In this document: positions 36,815-47,299 of the stretch, in pieces
How the letters are laid out: every line of letters begins with the position of its first letter
How positions within the stretch are numbered: the first letter of the stretch is position 1
Assembly (NCBI GenBank): GCA_964291445.2
Contig: OZ219864.1
Location: forward strand, 372,001 to 436,000
DNA: 64,000 nucleotides
Direction: 5' to 3'
Source: JAPOXR01 sp964291445
GTDB lineage: Bacteria > Pseudomonadota > Alphaproteobacteria > Rhodobacterales > Rhodobacteraceae
The notes under the pieces: model-generated
Database searches by the model: none
What the model saw: only the letters and a program-made list of their open reading frames with translations
What the model was told of the DNA's origin: nothing
Translations under genes and position numbers: made by a program

Positions 36815-37158
36815 CGGGGTCATCCCGCTACGGATTTCGGACCCGACCGCCTATACCAATCCAGGCGCGTTTTGAATCTTTTTGTTGCCCGGCCCAGGCC
36901 GATTGGCAAGGACGTTCCCGACACCGGCGGCCGGGGCCAAACGCCCGGCAATGCCGGTCGGGACAACGCGATGGCGGCCGGACAACCAGGACGCAGAACT
37001 CGCTGGCCACCAACAACCTGGCACCGGCGCCGGTGGTGCGGAGCTGGCCTGTCACCTCTTGATTGCGGGCATCTTCGTCCCGCATCGGCAGGACTCACGC
37101 ACAGCCGGCACAACCTCGCGCTGATTGCCTTGTCATCGCCCATGGGCTGCACAACAAC
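36815..37158. other. Intergenic region upstream of dgcN
   Basis: About 340 bases between the dgcN start and the stop of the exonuclease gene. I see no gene and no recognisable regulatory element beyond what must be the dgcN promoter. Confidence 0.5.
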
Positions 37159-37767
37159 TCAGAACCAGTTGGCGCCGACCGCAGGCGCGATGCGGTTGTC
37201 CATCAGGTAGAACAGGCCGGCCACCTGCATGGCCAGCCTCGCATCCTCGATGGCGTCGTGCACCCGCCCCTTCCGTTTCTTCAATCCCATCACCCTGGCA
37301 ACGTTGTCGAGATTGCTTCCCTTGCGAATGCCGTGGTTGAATTCCTGGAATCGCCGCATCGTGCAGAAGCTCTTGTTCCGGTGAAGCGTCTTGACGCCGG
37401 CTCTCCTGAACTCGGCATTGAGAAAACCCTTGTCGAATGACGCATTGTGAGCGATCACCGGCAAATTGCCGATGATTTCCCGGATTTCCTCGGCAAGATC
37501 CTTGAAAGTCCTCTTATCCGCCACGTCCCTGTCGCTGATTCCGTGAATCCGGGTCGCCTCCCTGGGGATCGGGCGTTGCGGGTTAACCACGGAAGCCCAG
37601 GTCGTGCCATCCAGCCTGTCCGGGTCTTCCCTGAGATCACCAAAATTCGTGCGGATCAGGGCAGCGGAAACGATCCGGTCGGCTTTCGGATCAAGCCCCG
37701 TTGTCTCGACATCGACCACGACCGCTTCGTCAAATCCGGTCAGCCTGTTCCCGTGCCCAAACGTCAT
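37159..37767 (-). CDS. 3'-5' exonuclease, DnaQ-like (DEDD)
   Basis: A 202-residue DEDD-type exonuclease. Exo I is VVDVETTGLDP, Exo II lies in PVIAHNASFDKGFLNAEF, and Exo III is HDAIEDARLAMQVAGLF. It is short, without polymerase or other domains, resembling stand-alone proofreading or RNA-trimming exonucleases. The frame remains open upstream without conserved sequence, so I start at ATG 37767 (MTFGHGN). Monocistronic as far as can be seen. Confidence 0.85.
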   Translation of the reverse strand: MTFGHGNRLTGFDEAVVVDVETTGLDPKADRIVSAALIRTNFGDLREDPDRLDGTTWASVVNPQRPIPREATRIHGISDRDVADKRTFKDLAEEIREIIGNLPVIAHNASFDKGFLNAEFRRAGVKTLHRNKSFCTMRRFQEFNHGIRKGSNLDNVARVMGLKKRKGRVHDAIEDARLAMQVAGLFYLMDNRIAPAVGANWF

Positions 37768-38055
37768 CTTCCCTCTCCCAAGCCTGTCGCGCCGTCGGTC
37801 GACGGCCCGGGGGTTCATATTGCAATTCACCGGGACCCGACAGGCGTCATCACCCCCGGGAGGACTGACCCCGGTGATGAGAGTGATACGACTGGCCGCA
37901 ACCAGCCCCGGATGCCCCGGCAGAAGCACGGATCCACACCACGATTCCGGGTGTTGTCTCTCATCGGAAGACGGAAGGGTCAGGACACGGGCAGGTTGAT
38001 TCCGGGGGCATGATTGTTGCAAGGGAGTGTCGTAACATTCCGTTGGAAGAGCGAC

Positions 38056-39279
38056 ATGAACCGGGATCACGATGTTGCGAAGAGCCTGCTGGCACAGCCA
38101 CTCGACCTGCCTTGCGGTGTCTGGCTGAAGAACAGGCTCGTCAAGTCGGCAATGTCCGATTCCCTTGGCGACGGCGCTGGAAACCCCACCCGGGCGCAAA
38201 TTCGTCTGTATGAACGATGGGCGGAAGGGGGTGCAGCCTTGTCACTGATTGGCGAGGTGCAGACGGGCCCGCATTACCCCGAGAAGCCGGGCAACCTCGT
38301 GCTGGTGCCGGATTGCGATTTGGCGGCAATGCGGGTGCTGGCCGAGCACGGGTCGGCGAACGGCACCCATATCTGGCCACAACTTGGTCATGCAGGCGCC
38401 CTGGCGCACGGCCCGATCAGCGATCCCAGGGGCCCATCGCCACTGGATGTCGAGGGGCTGCAATGTGATGGCCTGTCGGCCGGGGAAATCGGTGAATTGC
38501 CGCAAACCTATGCGCGGGCGGCGGCACTGGCGCAGCACGCAGGCTTTACCGGTGTCCAAGTCCATGCCGGGCATGGGTTCCTGCTCAGCCAGTTCCTGTC
38601 GCCGCTGTTCAACCGCCGCACCGACGGCCATGGCGGTGCGGTCACCGGGCGCTTTCGAGTCATCGGCGAGGTCATCGATGCCATCCGGCAGGCCGTCGGG
38701 GACACGTTTCCGATCGGCATCAAGATCAATTCGACCGACAGGCTTGAAGGAGGACTGACGACAGGCGAGGCGCTGGAGGTGGTGCGATTGCTGGATGGCA
38801 CATCGGTGGATCTGATCGATATCAGCGGCGGCACCTATTTCCCCGGTGCTGCATCAAGTTCCGATGGCAGCTCGTCGAACGGGCCCTATTTCATCGACTT
38901 CGCCCGGCGGGCAAAGGGCGTGACATCAATTCCAGTCATGCTGACCGGCGGGTTTCGGACCCGGAACCAGGCCGTTTCCGCCTTGCAGGACGGCTCTTCC
39001 GATGCCGTCAGCCTTGCCCGTGCAATGGCACTGAATCCGTCGCTCGCCACGACCTGGTTGAGCGACTCCGGCGACGATCCCGGGTTTCCGAAATTCGATG
39101 CGCCGCCGCCTGGAGGCATCACCGCCTGGTACTCGATGCGCCTGACCGCCCTTGGCGAGGATAGCGAGGCCGCGTTCGCCATGGACCCGCAAGCCGCCCT
39201 GGACGCGTACGAGGAGCGGGATGCGAAACGCTGCCTTACCTGGCTGGAGAGGTTTTCGCGAGCGCCAACACCGGGCTGA
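38056..39279 (+). CDS. NADH:flavin oxidoreductase, Old Yellow Enzyme family
   Basis: A 407-residue FMN-dependent TIM-barrel oxidoreductase. LKNRLVKSAMSDSLGDG at the N-terminus, HIWPQLGHAGALAHG (substrate-binding region), GVQVHAGHGFLLSQFLSPLFN and RFRVIGEVIDAIRQAVGD are family blocks. It lacks the C-terminal iron-sulfur and dinucleotide domains of dienoyl-CoA reductases, so it is the short form. The ATG at 38056 is preferred over upstream alternatives near 38014. The physiological substrate is unknown. Confidence 0.87.
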   Translation: MNRDHDVAKSLLAQPLDLPCGVWLKNRLVKSAMSDSLGDGAGNPTRAQIRLYERWAEGGAALSLIGEVQTGPHYPEKPGNLVLVPDCDLAAMRVLAEHGSANGTHIWPQLGHAGALAHGPISDPRGPSPLDVEGLQCDGLSAGEIGELPQTYARAAALAQHAGFTGVQVHAGHGFLLSQFLSPLFNRRTDGHGGAVTGRFRVIGEVIDAIRQAVGDTFPIGIKINSTDRLEGGLTTGEALEVVRLLDGTSVDLIDISGGTYFPGAASSSDGSSSNGPYFIDFARRAKGVTSIPVMLTGGFRTRNQAVSALQDGSSDAVSLARAMALNPSLATTWLSDSGDDPGFPKFDAPPPGGITAWYSMRLTALGEDSEAAFAMDPQAALDAYEERDAKRCLTWLERFSRAPTPG

Positions 39280-39552
39280 AACCCGGGCCCGAATCAATCC
39301 TGCCTGCTGGCAGGCTGGAGACCGGGAGCAACAAACCGAATCGTCGCCGGGTCAATTATCGACATGGCAAGCGGCTCTGGGGCGCTTCTCTCCAGTTCGG
39401 GTTCAGCCGGGGCTGATGACACGACACGATGGCAGGCTGGTGTTGGAATGGGCGTGCGCCCCATCGCATTCCGCTCGAGGATTTCGGCGCTCCAGGCACG
39501 GATCTGCATGGAAATACCGCCGGGTCTTGCCAGTCTCCGGCCGGCGGGACGC

Positions 39553-42500
39553 CTAAGCGGCCATTCGTTCGGCCAGGTTCAGATCGACCGATACCAGCTG
39601 GCTGACGCCCTTTTCCTGCATGGTGACGCCGAACAGCCGGTCCATGTGCGACATGGTGATGACGTGGTGGGTCACGATCATGAACCTGGTGTCGGTTTGC
39701 CGGGCAATCTCCTCGACCATGCTGCAGAATTTCAGCACGTTCTTGTCATCCAGCGGCGCATCAACCTCGTCCAGCACGCAGACCGGCGCCGGGTTGGCAA
39801 GGAAGAAGGCGAAGATCAGTGCCAGCGCGGTGAGTGTCTGTTCCCCTCCCGACAGAAGCGAGATGTTCGAGAACCGCTTGCCGGGCGGGCGGCACAGGAT
39901 TTCGAGCCCGGTATCCAGCGGGTCCTCTCCCTCCACCAACTCCAGCTTGGCGAAACCGCCGCCGAACAGGTGCTGGAAGATCCGCTCGAAATTGCGGTTG
40001 ACCTCCTCGAAGGCCAGCAACAGCCGGCTGCGGCCCTCGCTGTTCAGGTTGGAAATCGTCCGTCGCAGATCGGCCACGGCCTGCTCCAGATCCTGGCGTT
40101 CATCCTCGATCAGCGTCTTCTGTTCCTGCAATTCGACAATGTCCTGTTCGGCCCGCAGATTGACGGCGCCAAGCGCTTCCCGGCTTCGCCGCAACCTGGC
40201 CACCTCGGCTTCCTGCGTCTCGATCTCCGGCAGGGTCACGAGATCGATATCGAAGGCACCGACGATGTCCGCTGGCTGGCAATTCAACTTGTCCCTGATG
40301 TGCTCGACGGCTGCCTGCAGCCGGTCCCGCGCATTCTCGGCATCCGCATCGGCTCGCCCCTTGGCCTCCAGTGACTGTGATGCCTGCTTGTGCAATTCCC
40401 TCGACCGGCTGTCTGCCTGGCGGACCTCCGTCTCCAGCCTGGTCAGCCGGTCATCGGCATCCTGCCGCTTGCGCTCCGCCGCCTCGATCTCGCCGGCCAG
40501 CTCCTGCTGCCTGACCTGCAACTGTCCGGGAACGGCAACCGCCTCCTGCAATTCCTCCTCGTGGCGCTGCCGCCTGTCTTCGAGTGACGCCATGCGTTGC
40601 CCGGCCTCGTCCTGCCGGCGGCGCCAATCCTCGATTTCCTGCGGGAGTTCGGCCAGCCGCCTGGTCCGCACCGCGTGCTCCCGCTCCATCTCCAGCTTGC
40701 GTGACCGCGTCTCCAGCATGTCGTTCCTGGCATCCAACACCAGGCCTCTGGCGGACTCGGCTTCCGACTGCGCGTTGCCGACATCATCGAGTTCGACAAG
40801 CTCGGCCCGGGCCTGGCTGGCGGCCTGTTCTGCCGCCCGGATTTCATCACCGATCCGGGACCTGGCCTGCCTGAGTGAATCCAGGGTCAGTTCGGCGATG
40901 TTGGAATCGGCCTCTGCCACCGACAATTCACGGTCGGCGGAGGCAAGCGCATGTTCTGCCGCCCGGCGCGCGGTCCGCGCCATGTCATCGGCCTCGGACA
41001 GGCGGTCATGCGCGCCCTTGAGGCGCTTGAATTCCACCTCGGCCATCACGGCATCGTCGGTGGCACTCCCGAGAACCGACCTGATTTCATCGAGGCGATT
41101 GCGCTGCCGGAGGCGAACCGCGACCGAGGCCGGCGTTCCCGTCGCCATCTGGACGAACCCGTCCCACCGGCACAGATCGCCCTCCCGCGACACTACCCGC
41201 TGGCCGGGCTGCAACAGCGGCTGGATGCGATCGAACTCGCCAGACTCTGCCAGGCCAATCTGGCACATCCGGCGCCTGAGCAAATCCGGCGCCGACACGA
41301 ATTCAAGCAGTGGAGTCACGCCATCGGGCAGCGGGTTGTCCGCCGGGTACGGCTCCAGGGATTTCCATCCCGATTCGGGTCCGCCATTCAGCACCGGCTC
41401 GAACAGATCATCGCCGAGCGCCGCCCCGAGCGCCGATTCATAGCCGCCCGTCACCGATACCTGGTCGAGGATCCGGGCCGAGGCTGACGGATCATCTTCC
41501 AGCAGTCGGGACAGCTCATCCTTCTCCGAATTGAGTGCGGCCAGGCGGCTCTGCGATTCGGTCAGCGTTTGACGGGCCTGGGACAGATCGGCCTGCGCTG
41601 CCTGGCGCGCCTGTTCCGAATCGGCCAGCGTCGCCTCGGCGTGCTCGGCATCGCGCTCGGCCTGCGACCTGGAGCCGCCAGCCGTCTTGACCATGATGGT
41701 CGCTTCCGCCAGCCGCGCCTCGCCTTCCTCGACCGCGGCATGCGCTTTTTGCTCGCGCTGCTTCCACGAAGTCAGTGCCTCCTCGGCCCTGGCGCTGGCC
41801 TGTTCTGCCAGTTGCCGCTGCGACAAAAGCTCGGCCAGGTTGCGATTTGCCGCATCGAGCCGGCCTTCAAGCTCGGCCAGCGATTTCTCTGCTTCCGCCA
41901 GCCGGTGACCGATTTCCTCCTGCCTGCCGGCAAAGCTGCCGGTCTGGGCCGTGAGTCGGGCCAGCAATTCCTTTCGCTCGCCAATCGCCTCGCCGGTTTC
42001 CTTCGACAGCACCTGCTCGCGCCGGACATCCTCGCCGATCTGCTGCAATTGCGCCCTGATTCCATCCAGGACCCGACATGCGTTGGCCCGTTTCTCGTCC
42101 AGGAGCTCGGTCTCGGCGCGCAACCGCTCGACGGCGGCATTGGCGGCCGCCGCATCCTGGCGAATCGATGGCAGGCCCTGCCTCCAATTCGGTTTTCTGC
42201 CGGTCGGCGGCGCTGGCCTGCCGGAACTGTTCCGCCGAATCAGCGGCAATCTGCCGGGATATTTTCTCGGCATAGCTCAATTCCTCGCTGGCCCGTTTCC
42301 AGACCAGATATTGCAGTAGCGACTCGCCCCGCCGCAGCTGTTCACCGAGCTTCCGGTAGCGGATGGCCTGGCGGGCCTGGCGGGTGACGGTATCGATATG
42401 CCCCTTGAGCTGTTCGATGATGTCATTGATCCGGTGCAGGTTCTGATCGGTGGCGTTCAGCTTCAGTTCGGCTTCGTGGCGCCGCTGGAACAATCCACCG

Positions 42501-43054
42501 ATGCCGGCCGCATCCTCCAGAATCCCGGAGCGGGCGCTGGGCCTGGCATTGATCAACTCGTTGATCTGGCCCTGCCTGACCAGCGCCCATGACCGCGAGC
42601 CGCTCGACGAATCGGCAAACAGCAGCTGGACATCGCGCCATCGCGCCTCCCTGCCATTGACCATGAATTTCGAACCGCCATCGCGCTCCACCCGGCGGGT
42701 GACCGAGAACTCGGTGTCGCTGCCGATGTCCGAGAGAACATTCCGACCGGAATTCTCGATTTCGAGTTCGACTTCGGCAAAGCTGGCGGCCGGACGGGTG
42801 GCGGCGCCGGAGAAGATCACGTCTTCCATTGACCCGCTGCGCATGACCGTCGGGCGGTTCTCGCCCATTACCCAGCCGAAAGCTTCGGCCAAATTGGACT
42901 TTCCGCATCCATTTGGACCGACGACGCCGCTAAGCCCCTTGCGGACCGGGAGTTCCACGGGGTCTGCAAACCCCTTGAACCCCCTGATTTTAATTTTTTT
43001 GAACCGCAATGTACTGCTCGACAGATCCGCCCGTGAAATACTGCCTGCAAACAC
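39553..43054 (-). CDS. smc: Chromosome segregation protein SMC, one frameshift
   Basis: About 1167 residues: ABC head with Walker A VVGPNGCGKSNLAEAFGWVMG, a long coiled coil broken by a hinge (about residues 520-640), and the C-terminal head with SLLSGGEQTLTALALIFAFF and VCVLDEVDAPLDD. The N-terminal frame ends near 42176; the C-terminal frame takes over there. One extra base in a GGG/CCC triplet at 42176-42178 explains the switch (ELEAG then LPSIRQD). SMC condenses and orients the chromosome, so a genuine loss would be costly, and a sequence error is likely. Start: GTG 43054, preceded by GGGGAGAGG. Confidence 0.9.
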
Positions 43055-43240
43055 GAACGAGCCTCTCCCCTACACCTTATCTTGCATGATTGAAAGCAAA
43101 AATTTGCAAAATGTTGAATTGGCGAGCACATATTGTAGCATCTGCGCACCACACCCATTGCAATGGTTGAATTTTCGCGTTCCGCGGATGGCGGCAACCG
43201 GCACCAATTGCCGCGCCACGCAGCGCCGCCAGCGCCATCG

Positions 43241-44713
43241 TCACTCGCATTTTGCAAGCACCAGCACCAGATCGCTGGCCGATTTGAGTTCGATGACATC
43301 GGCTTCGCCATCGGAATCCCGGTCACGGTCAATGGCGGCCTTCATCCTGACCGTCCACGCGTCGGGGTCCGCGGAATTCGTCGCCAGCGCCTGCACGCCA
43401 ACAAGCGGCGAGCCGTCCGGGCTGACAAAGGATGCCGGCGCCACGTAGATCGCCGGCGAGCCGGTCGACGAATCGCATTCCGGCTTGGGAATGGTGGTAG
43501 CCGAATCAAGCGAAACCAGCTGCGCCACGTGAATCCCGGTGGCCAAATCCCGCCCGCCGATCGCCTCGGCAAAAAAGGTCGACGCGGTAACGCTGCCGGT
43601 CACCTGCATGTCGGAGCCGGCCGCCACGGCGCCGGTGATGTCGACATCACCGGCAAACGTCACCTCCGGGCAGTCAAGAAGCAACGTGCCGGTCGACAAC
43701 GAGACCGGCCGGTCGTTGCCACAGGCAATCCCTGACATGCCGGTGACGGTGGCAAAGACATCCGGATCGCCATCCAGGTCGGTGTCTTCCGGTGGGGCGA
43801 AGTCGAGATCGCGAAGATCCCTGATCGCCGCCATGCCGGATGACGGGTCAAACCGGATGTCGGTATACATCCGGTTGTCACTGCTGCAGTCGCCGAGTTG
43901 CTGCCCCTCGGCGTCCGGGCAACGCTCGAGCGGGTTGCCGGCGGCGGTCCTGTCATCCATTCCGTCGGCGGCGTGGTCCAGCCAGTCAAATCCCGGCAAG
44001 GCAACAAGCGCAACCAGGTGGCCGGGAGACGGGTATCCGGCAAGCCCCGAATAGGCCGAGATATCCATCAGCCAGCTGCCATGGGCACCGCGGGCGGTAT
44101 CGGCTGCGGAGAGGATGCCGGCCACCGGCAAGCCGGACGCGATGACCGCCGGGTTGCCATCCTGTGCCGGAATCGGGCTGCCGCCGGTGGTGACCAGGAT
44201 CACTTCCAGCGCCAACTCCCCGTTTTGCTCGACTCCATCCATGAATTCGGCGTCGACGGTGTCATCGCCGTCGGAATCGATCGCCGACACCGTCAGCGTT
44301 GCCGCCGGCCGGTCTGGCGTCATCCGGTCCACGCCCCTGGCCATCAACATCCAGGACTGGCCGTAGCTGTTGGTTCCGCTGCCGCCCGGAACGAAGAATG
44401 CGGGCAGGTAGCCGTCATCGCTGACCCGCTGCATGTCGATCGCCATGACCGCCAGGCTTCCAGGCAAGCCGGCCAGTTCCTGCCGCAGATGGTCGTATTC
44501 CCCACCGACAAATGACCGTGCGACCTCGGTCATCATCCGCAGGTCGCGGCCAAGCAGGATATTGCGTTGCCGGTCCGCCTCTTCCGACAGGATGACGTTG
44601 GTCAGCGCCATGGTCGAGCCGAACAGGGCAAGCGCAAACGCCGCCTCCAGCAAGGTGACCCCCCGCTCCTCGTCACCGCCCGCCGGCAGCACCTGCGCCC
44701 CGATGCCGCTCAA
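43241..44713 (-). CDS. PilV-like type IV prepilin, large with Asp-rich loops
   Basis: About 490 residues. Residues near 18-40 carry a type IV prepilin N-terminus: basic EER, then G|VTLLEAAFALALFGSTM, which a prepilin peptidase would cut after Gly. The long exported part holds three Asp-rich loops (AIDSDGDDTVDAE, DTDLDGDPDVFA, DRDRDSDGEADV) that look like calcium-binding type-3-repeat loops, and paired Cys (RCPDAEGQQLGDC, IACGND). Size and architecture resemble PilV adhesin-type minor pilins of IncI-type thin pili. The start is probably TTG at 44713, overlapping the peptidase stop; a GTG a few codons later is possible. Last of a four-gene run. Confidence 0.72.
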   Translation of the reverse strand: MSGIGAQVLPAGGDEERGVTLLEAAFALALFGSTMALTNVILSEEADRQRNILLGRDLRMMTEVARSFVGGEYDHLRQELAGLPGSLAVMAIDMQRVSDDGYLPAFFVPGGSGTNSYGQSWMLMARGVDRMTPDRPAATLTVSAIDSDGDDTVDAEFMDGVEQNGELALEVILVTTGGSPIPAQDGNPAVIASGLPVAGILSAADTARGAHGSWLMDISAYSGLAGYPSPGHLVALVALPGFDWLDHAADGMDDRTAAGNPLERCPDAEGQQLGDCSSDNRMYTDIRFDPSSGMAAIRDLRDLDFAPPEDTDLDGDPDVFATVTGMSGIACGNDRPVSLSTGTLLLDCPEVTFAGDVDITGAVAAGSDMQVTGSVTASTFFAEAIGGRDLATGIHVAQLVSLDSATTIPKPECDSSTGSPAIYVAPASFVSPDGSPLVGVQALATNSADPDAWTVRMKAAIDRDRDSDGEADVIELKSASDLVLVLAKCE

Positions 44714-45399
44714 GGAGGCCCACCGGAAAGGAATATGATCTCGGCCAGCAGGGTCAGGGTCAGGACCGGCGCAAACACGCCGACCAGTGCAATCGGCCTG
44801 CCATTGGCCAGCGACAGCGACCGGGCGGCTTCGGTCAGACGCTCTTGCCCGCCGGCCAGGCCAGCAAGCATTGCCGCCGCGCCGATCGATGCGTAGCAGA
44901 GCGTGGAGATTGCCCCAAGACCGAACAGCATGACCGGAAGGCAAAGCACGGCAGCATCGGCAGGCGGTACCGCCCGCATGCCGGTCGCGACCTGCAGGCG
45001 CCAGGCGACCTGCATGGCCGGGTAGAGCAGCAATCCGGCCGCCGCACCAGCTGCCCCTGCGGGCCATCCTGGTCCCTGGCCGGTCGCGGCGACCACCCCG
45101 GCGGCGGTGCAGATCGGAAGCATCAGCTCCCGGGGCGCCCAGGCCGTGTCGATATCGACCAAGCCGGCCATCATCACCATGCCCAGGAGGAAGATCGATA
45201 CCGGCCGAGCCATCACCGCATCCACATCCTGTCCGGCAGCCAGCACATGCAGGCCGGCAGCCAGCAGGCTGGCACTGGCAGCAGCGAGTGGCAGGTCCGG
45301 CTCACCACCGCCGGGATCGACGCGCCGCAATCCCCGACGCGCCGCTATCGCCGCTATCGGGGCGGTGAGCAGGAGCCAGAACACGGCTACCGGATCCAA
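44710..45399 (-). CDS. Prepilin-peptidase-like membrane protein (A24 type, divergent)
   Basis: A 229-residue protein with six or so hydrophobic segments. GLVDIDTAWAP matches the first catalytic Asp region of A24 prepilin peptidases, and PPADAAVLCLPVMLFG aligns with the second, although the usual GXGD is not kept exactly. It lies directly before the prepilin gene, with overlapping stop and start, which is the main reason for the call. It lacks the N-terminal methylase domain of PilD, as PilU-type peptidases of transfer pili do. Overlaps the PilM-like gene by 13 bases. Confidence 0.62.
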   Translation of the reverse strand: MDPVAVFWLLLTAPIAAIAARRGLRRVDPGGGEPDLPLAAASASLLAAGLHVLAAGQDVDAVMARPVSIFLLGMVMMAGLVDIDTAWAPRELMLPICTAAGVVAATGQGPGWPAGAAGAAAGLLLYPAMQVAWRLQVATGMRAVPPADAAVLCLPVMLFGLGAISTLCYASIGAAAMLAGLAGGQERLTEAARSLSLANGRPIALVGVFAPVLTLTLLAEIIFLSGGPP

Positions 45400-45863
45400 C
45401 TTCCGACCACCAATGTGCCGGAGGGGATGGCAGTGGCGGGAGGGGGCACCGGCATCATCCCGACCATGCCGCCACCGTCAGCGAGGGCAAACCTGCCGCC
45501 GAAATGGCTGCGACCCGCGCTCGCCCCGCCGACCAACCGCTCCAGGCGTGGCAACATCGTCTTGAGGCTGCCAGCCGGCACATCATCGGCTGTGGACCAG
45601 GTGAGCAACACCTTCCGGTCGCCATCAACCACCAGTTCGCTCTGCCAGTCATCGATATTGATGAATGGCCATCGCTCCGGCGGCTGCCAGCTTCCGGCGA
45701 CGGCATTGTCAACGCCAGCGAGTCTGATGGATGCGGCATGCGCCATCATCATGTTGAACCGCCAGCTCTCGGCAAATTCCGACTTGCCGTCCGAAGCCGA
45801 CATCGAGGCAATTTCGATGGCAATGAGGGTCGAGCCGACCAGGACCGGAATCAGCGCCATCAT
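45387..45863 (-). CDS. PilM-like thin-pilus protein
   Basis: A 158-residue protein with one N-terminal hydrophobic segment (MMALIPVLVGSTLIAIEIA) and an exported remainder with AGSWQPPERWPFINIDDW and PAGSLKTMLPRL. Size, single membrane anchor and position resemble PilM of IncI-type pil operons, but sequence identity to that family is low by eye. Start ATG 45863 overlaps the DotM stop (ATGATG / TGA), so the genes are coupled. Low-confidence name, firm coding call. Confidence 0.55.
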   Translation of the reverse strand: MMALIPVLVGSTLIAIEIASMSASDGKSEFAESWRFNMMMAHAASIRLAGVDNAVAGSWQPPERWPFINIDDWQSELVVDGDRKVLLTWSTADDVPAGSLKTMLPRLERLVGGASAGRSHFGGRFALADGGGMVGMMPVPPPATAIPSGTLVVGSWIR

Positions 45864-47299
45864 GACCGGCCTCCATCCGCCGGCCGGATGACCTCCGCCC
45901 ATGCGGCGGCGGCCTCCATCAGCTTGAACCCGACCGGCCGTCGCTTCATGGCCGCCATCCGGCGATGCAGCGTGCGCGGGTTGTCGAGATCGAGGTAGTC
46001 ATCGGTCAGCGAGCGGGCCACCTGGAACACCGAGGGCCGCCGCAAGGCTTGGCCAGCCTGCTGTTCAGCCCGGTAATGTGCAGCCGGTCCAGCCGATTCC
46101 ACTGGCGTCGCCAAATTGCCGGCCGAGTTCAGCGCGTACCAGAGATCGCGATCCTCGCGCTTGATCCAGACCAGGGATGCGGTTGAAATCACCCCTCGAT
46201 CCTCGCGGGCCGCCCGCAACATGCCGATGATGGCGGTCTTCTGCCAACCATGCCGGGCCGCCACCGGCAACAATCCCTGGCCGGGCTGGCCGTGCAGGAT
46301 GCGGTCGATTCGTTCGGTCAGGCGGGGATGATCCTGCAGGATTTCTTCCAGCATGCATCCCTTCCGGGCGGCACGCTCGGCCAGGACCGCCAGGGTGGAC
46401 AACAGTTCGGCCATTTCCCGGCGCCGGTAGTCATGGCCAAGGGCGATTGCCGCCAGCAGCGCCCGGTGGAGCGGCCTGAGCCCATCAAATCCGGTCCAGG
46501 GCAACCCAAGCTGCTCCTCGAGCGCCTCGCAGACCGCATCGCTGCTCAAATGCCCCCATTCCCGGTCCCGGCCCGGCATCCCCGCCGCCCGCCCGCCGAC
46601 AAGCGGCTTGCCGGAGGCAAGCCCCTGCGCCCGCAACCAGGTCTCCGGCCGCAATGACATTTCGAGAGCCGGCGGCGCCAGCGGCGGCACGGCCGGCTTC
46701 AGGAGTTGGCCCGTAACCGACACCGGCGTTGCCCGCTGCCGGGCCGACTCGGCGACCGCCCGGTCCGGGTTCACCCTCATCCGCGGTCGATCAAAGTGAC
46801 GGACGCTGCCCAGATGTGGCCAATGCGCCGACTGCGCATCGATCAGGCTTTCGAGATCATGGGTGGATCTGAACAGCAAGTCCGGCCTTCGCCCCTTGTT
46901 GCGGATCACAAACAGGATGAATGCCGGGCCGTGAACGAGGATGGCCGCCCGTCCGGCAATGGCCTGGACCGCCGCCCACTCCTCCCGGCCGAGCGGCTCC
47001 GGCCAGCGGGAGCGCAGGAATTCCTCGGCGGAGATTGACGGGCCGAATAGATGCGGACCCAATAGGGGAAGGTCGGGGAGAATGTCGATCATCGAGCCAA
47101 GCCGGGCCACCGGCCAGACATGCAGCCACGCCGCCAGCACCGCCAGCCGGCGGAAATCCTCGGCAAGCCAGGCGATGGCCGCCCACAGGCAGGCCGCCAT
47201 GACAACTGCCAGCACGAGCAGCAGGAATGGATCCTCGTCCCGGTGACTGTCTTGTCCTGCCAATTGCCTGCCCCTGGCCAGTGCCCGAATTCCGGACAC
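45860..47299 (-). CDS. DotM/IcmP (TrbA)-like coupling-complex protein
   Basis: A 479-residue protein with two hydrophobic N-terminal segments (about residues 24-45 and 50-65) and a cytoplasmic C-terminal domain. The C-terminal part shows LVWIKREDRDLWYALNSAGN, preceded by TAIIGMLRAAREDRGVI and followed by PAAHYRAEQQAGQAL; this is the core of DotM/IcmP, a subunit of the type IV coupling complex in Dot/Icm and IncI (TrbA) systems. DotL/TrbC, its usual partner, is absent. Start: GTG 47299. The four-gene run dotM - pilM - peptidase - pilV matches part of an IncI transfer region. Divergent from the MFS gene at 47505. Confidence 0.75.
   Translation of the reverse strand: MSGIRALARGRQLAGQDSHRDEDPFLLLVLAVVMAACLWAAIAWLAEDFRRLAVLAAWLHVWPVARLGSMIDILPDLPLLGPHLFGPSISAEEFLRSRWPEPLGREEWAAVQAIAGRAAILVHGPAFILFVIRNKGRRPDLLFRSTHDLESLIDAQSAHWPHLGSVRHFDRPRMRVNPDRAVAESARQRATPVSVTGQLLKPAVPPLAPPALEMSLRPETWLRAQGLASGKPLVGGRAAGMPGRDREWGHLSSDAVCEALEEQLGLPWTGFDGLRPLHRALLAAIALGHDYRRREMAELLSTLAVLAERAARKGCMLEEILQDHPRLTERIDRILHGQPGQGLLPVAARHGWQKTAIIGMLRAAREDRGVISTASLVWIKREDRDLWYALNSAGNLATPVESAGPAAHYRAEQQAGQALRRPSVFQVARSLTDDYLDLDNPRTLHRRMAAMKRRPVGFKLMEAAAAWAEVIRPADGGRS

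Noticed and set aside
39620..41443. A 607-codon open frame antisense to smc
   Set aside because: Ser/Arg-rich mirror of the coiled coil codons; typical artefact in high-GC coiled-coil genes.
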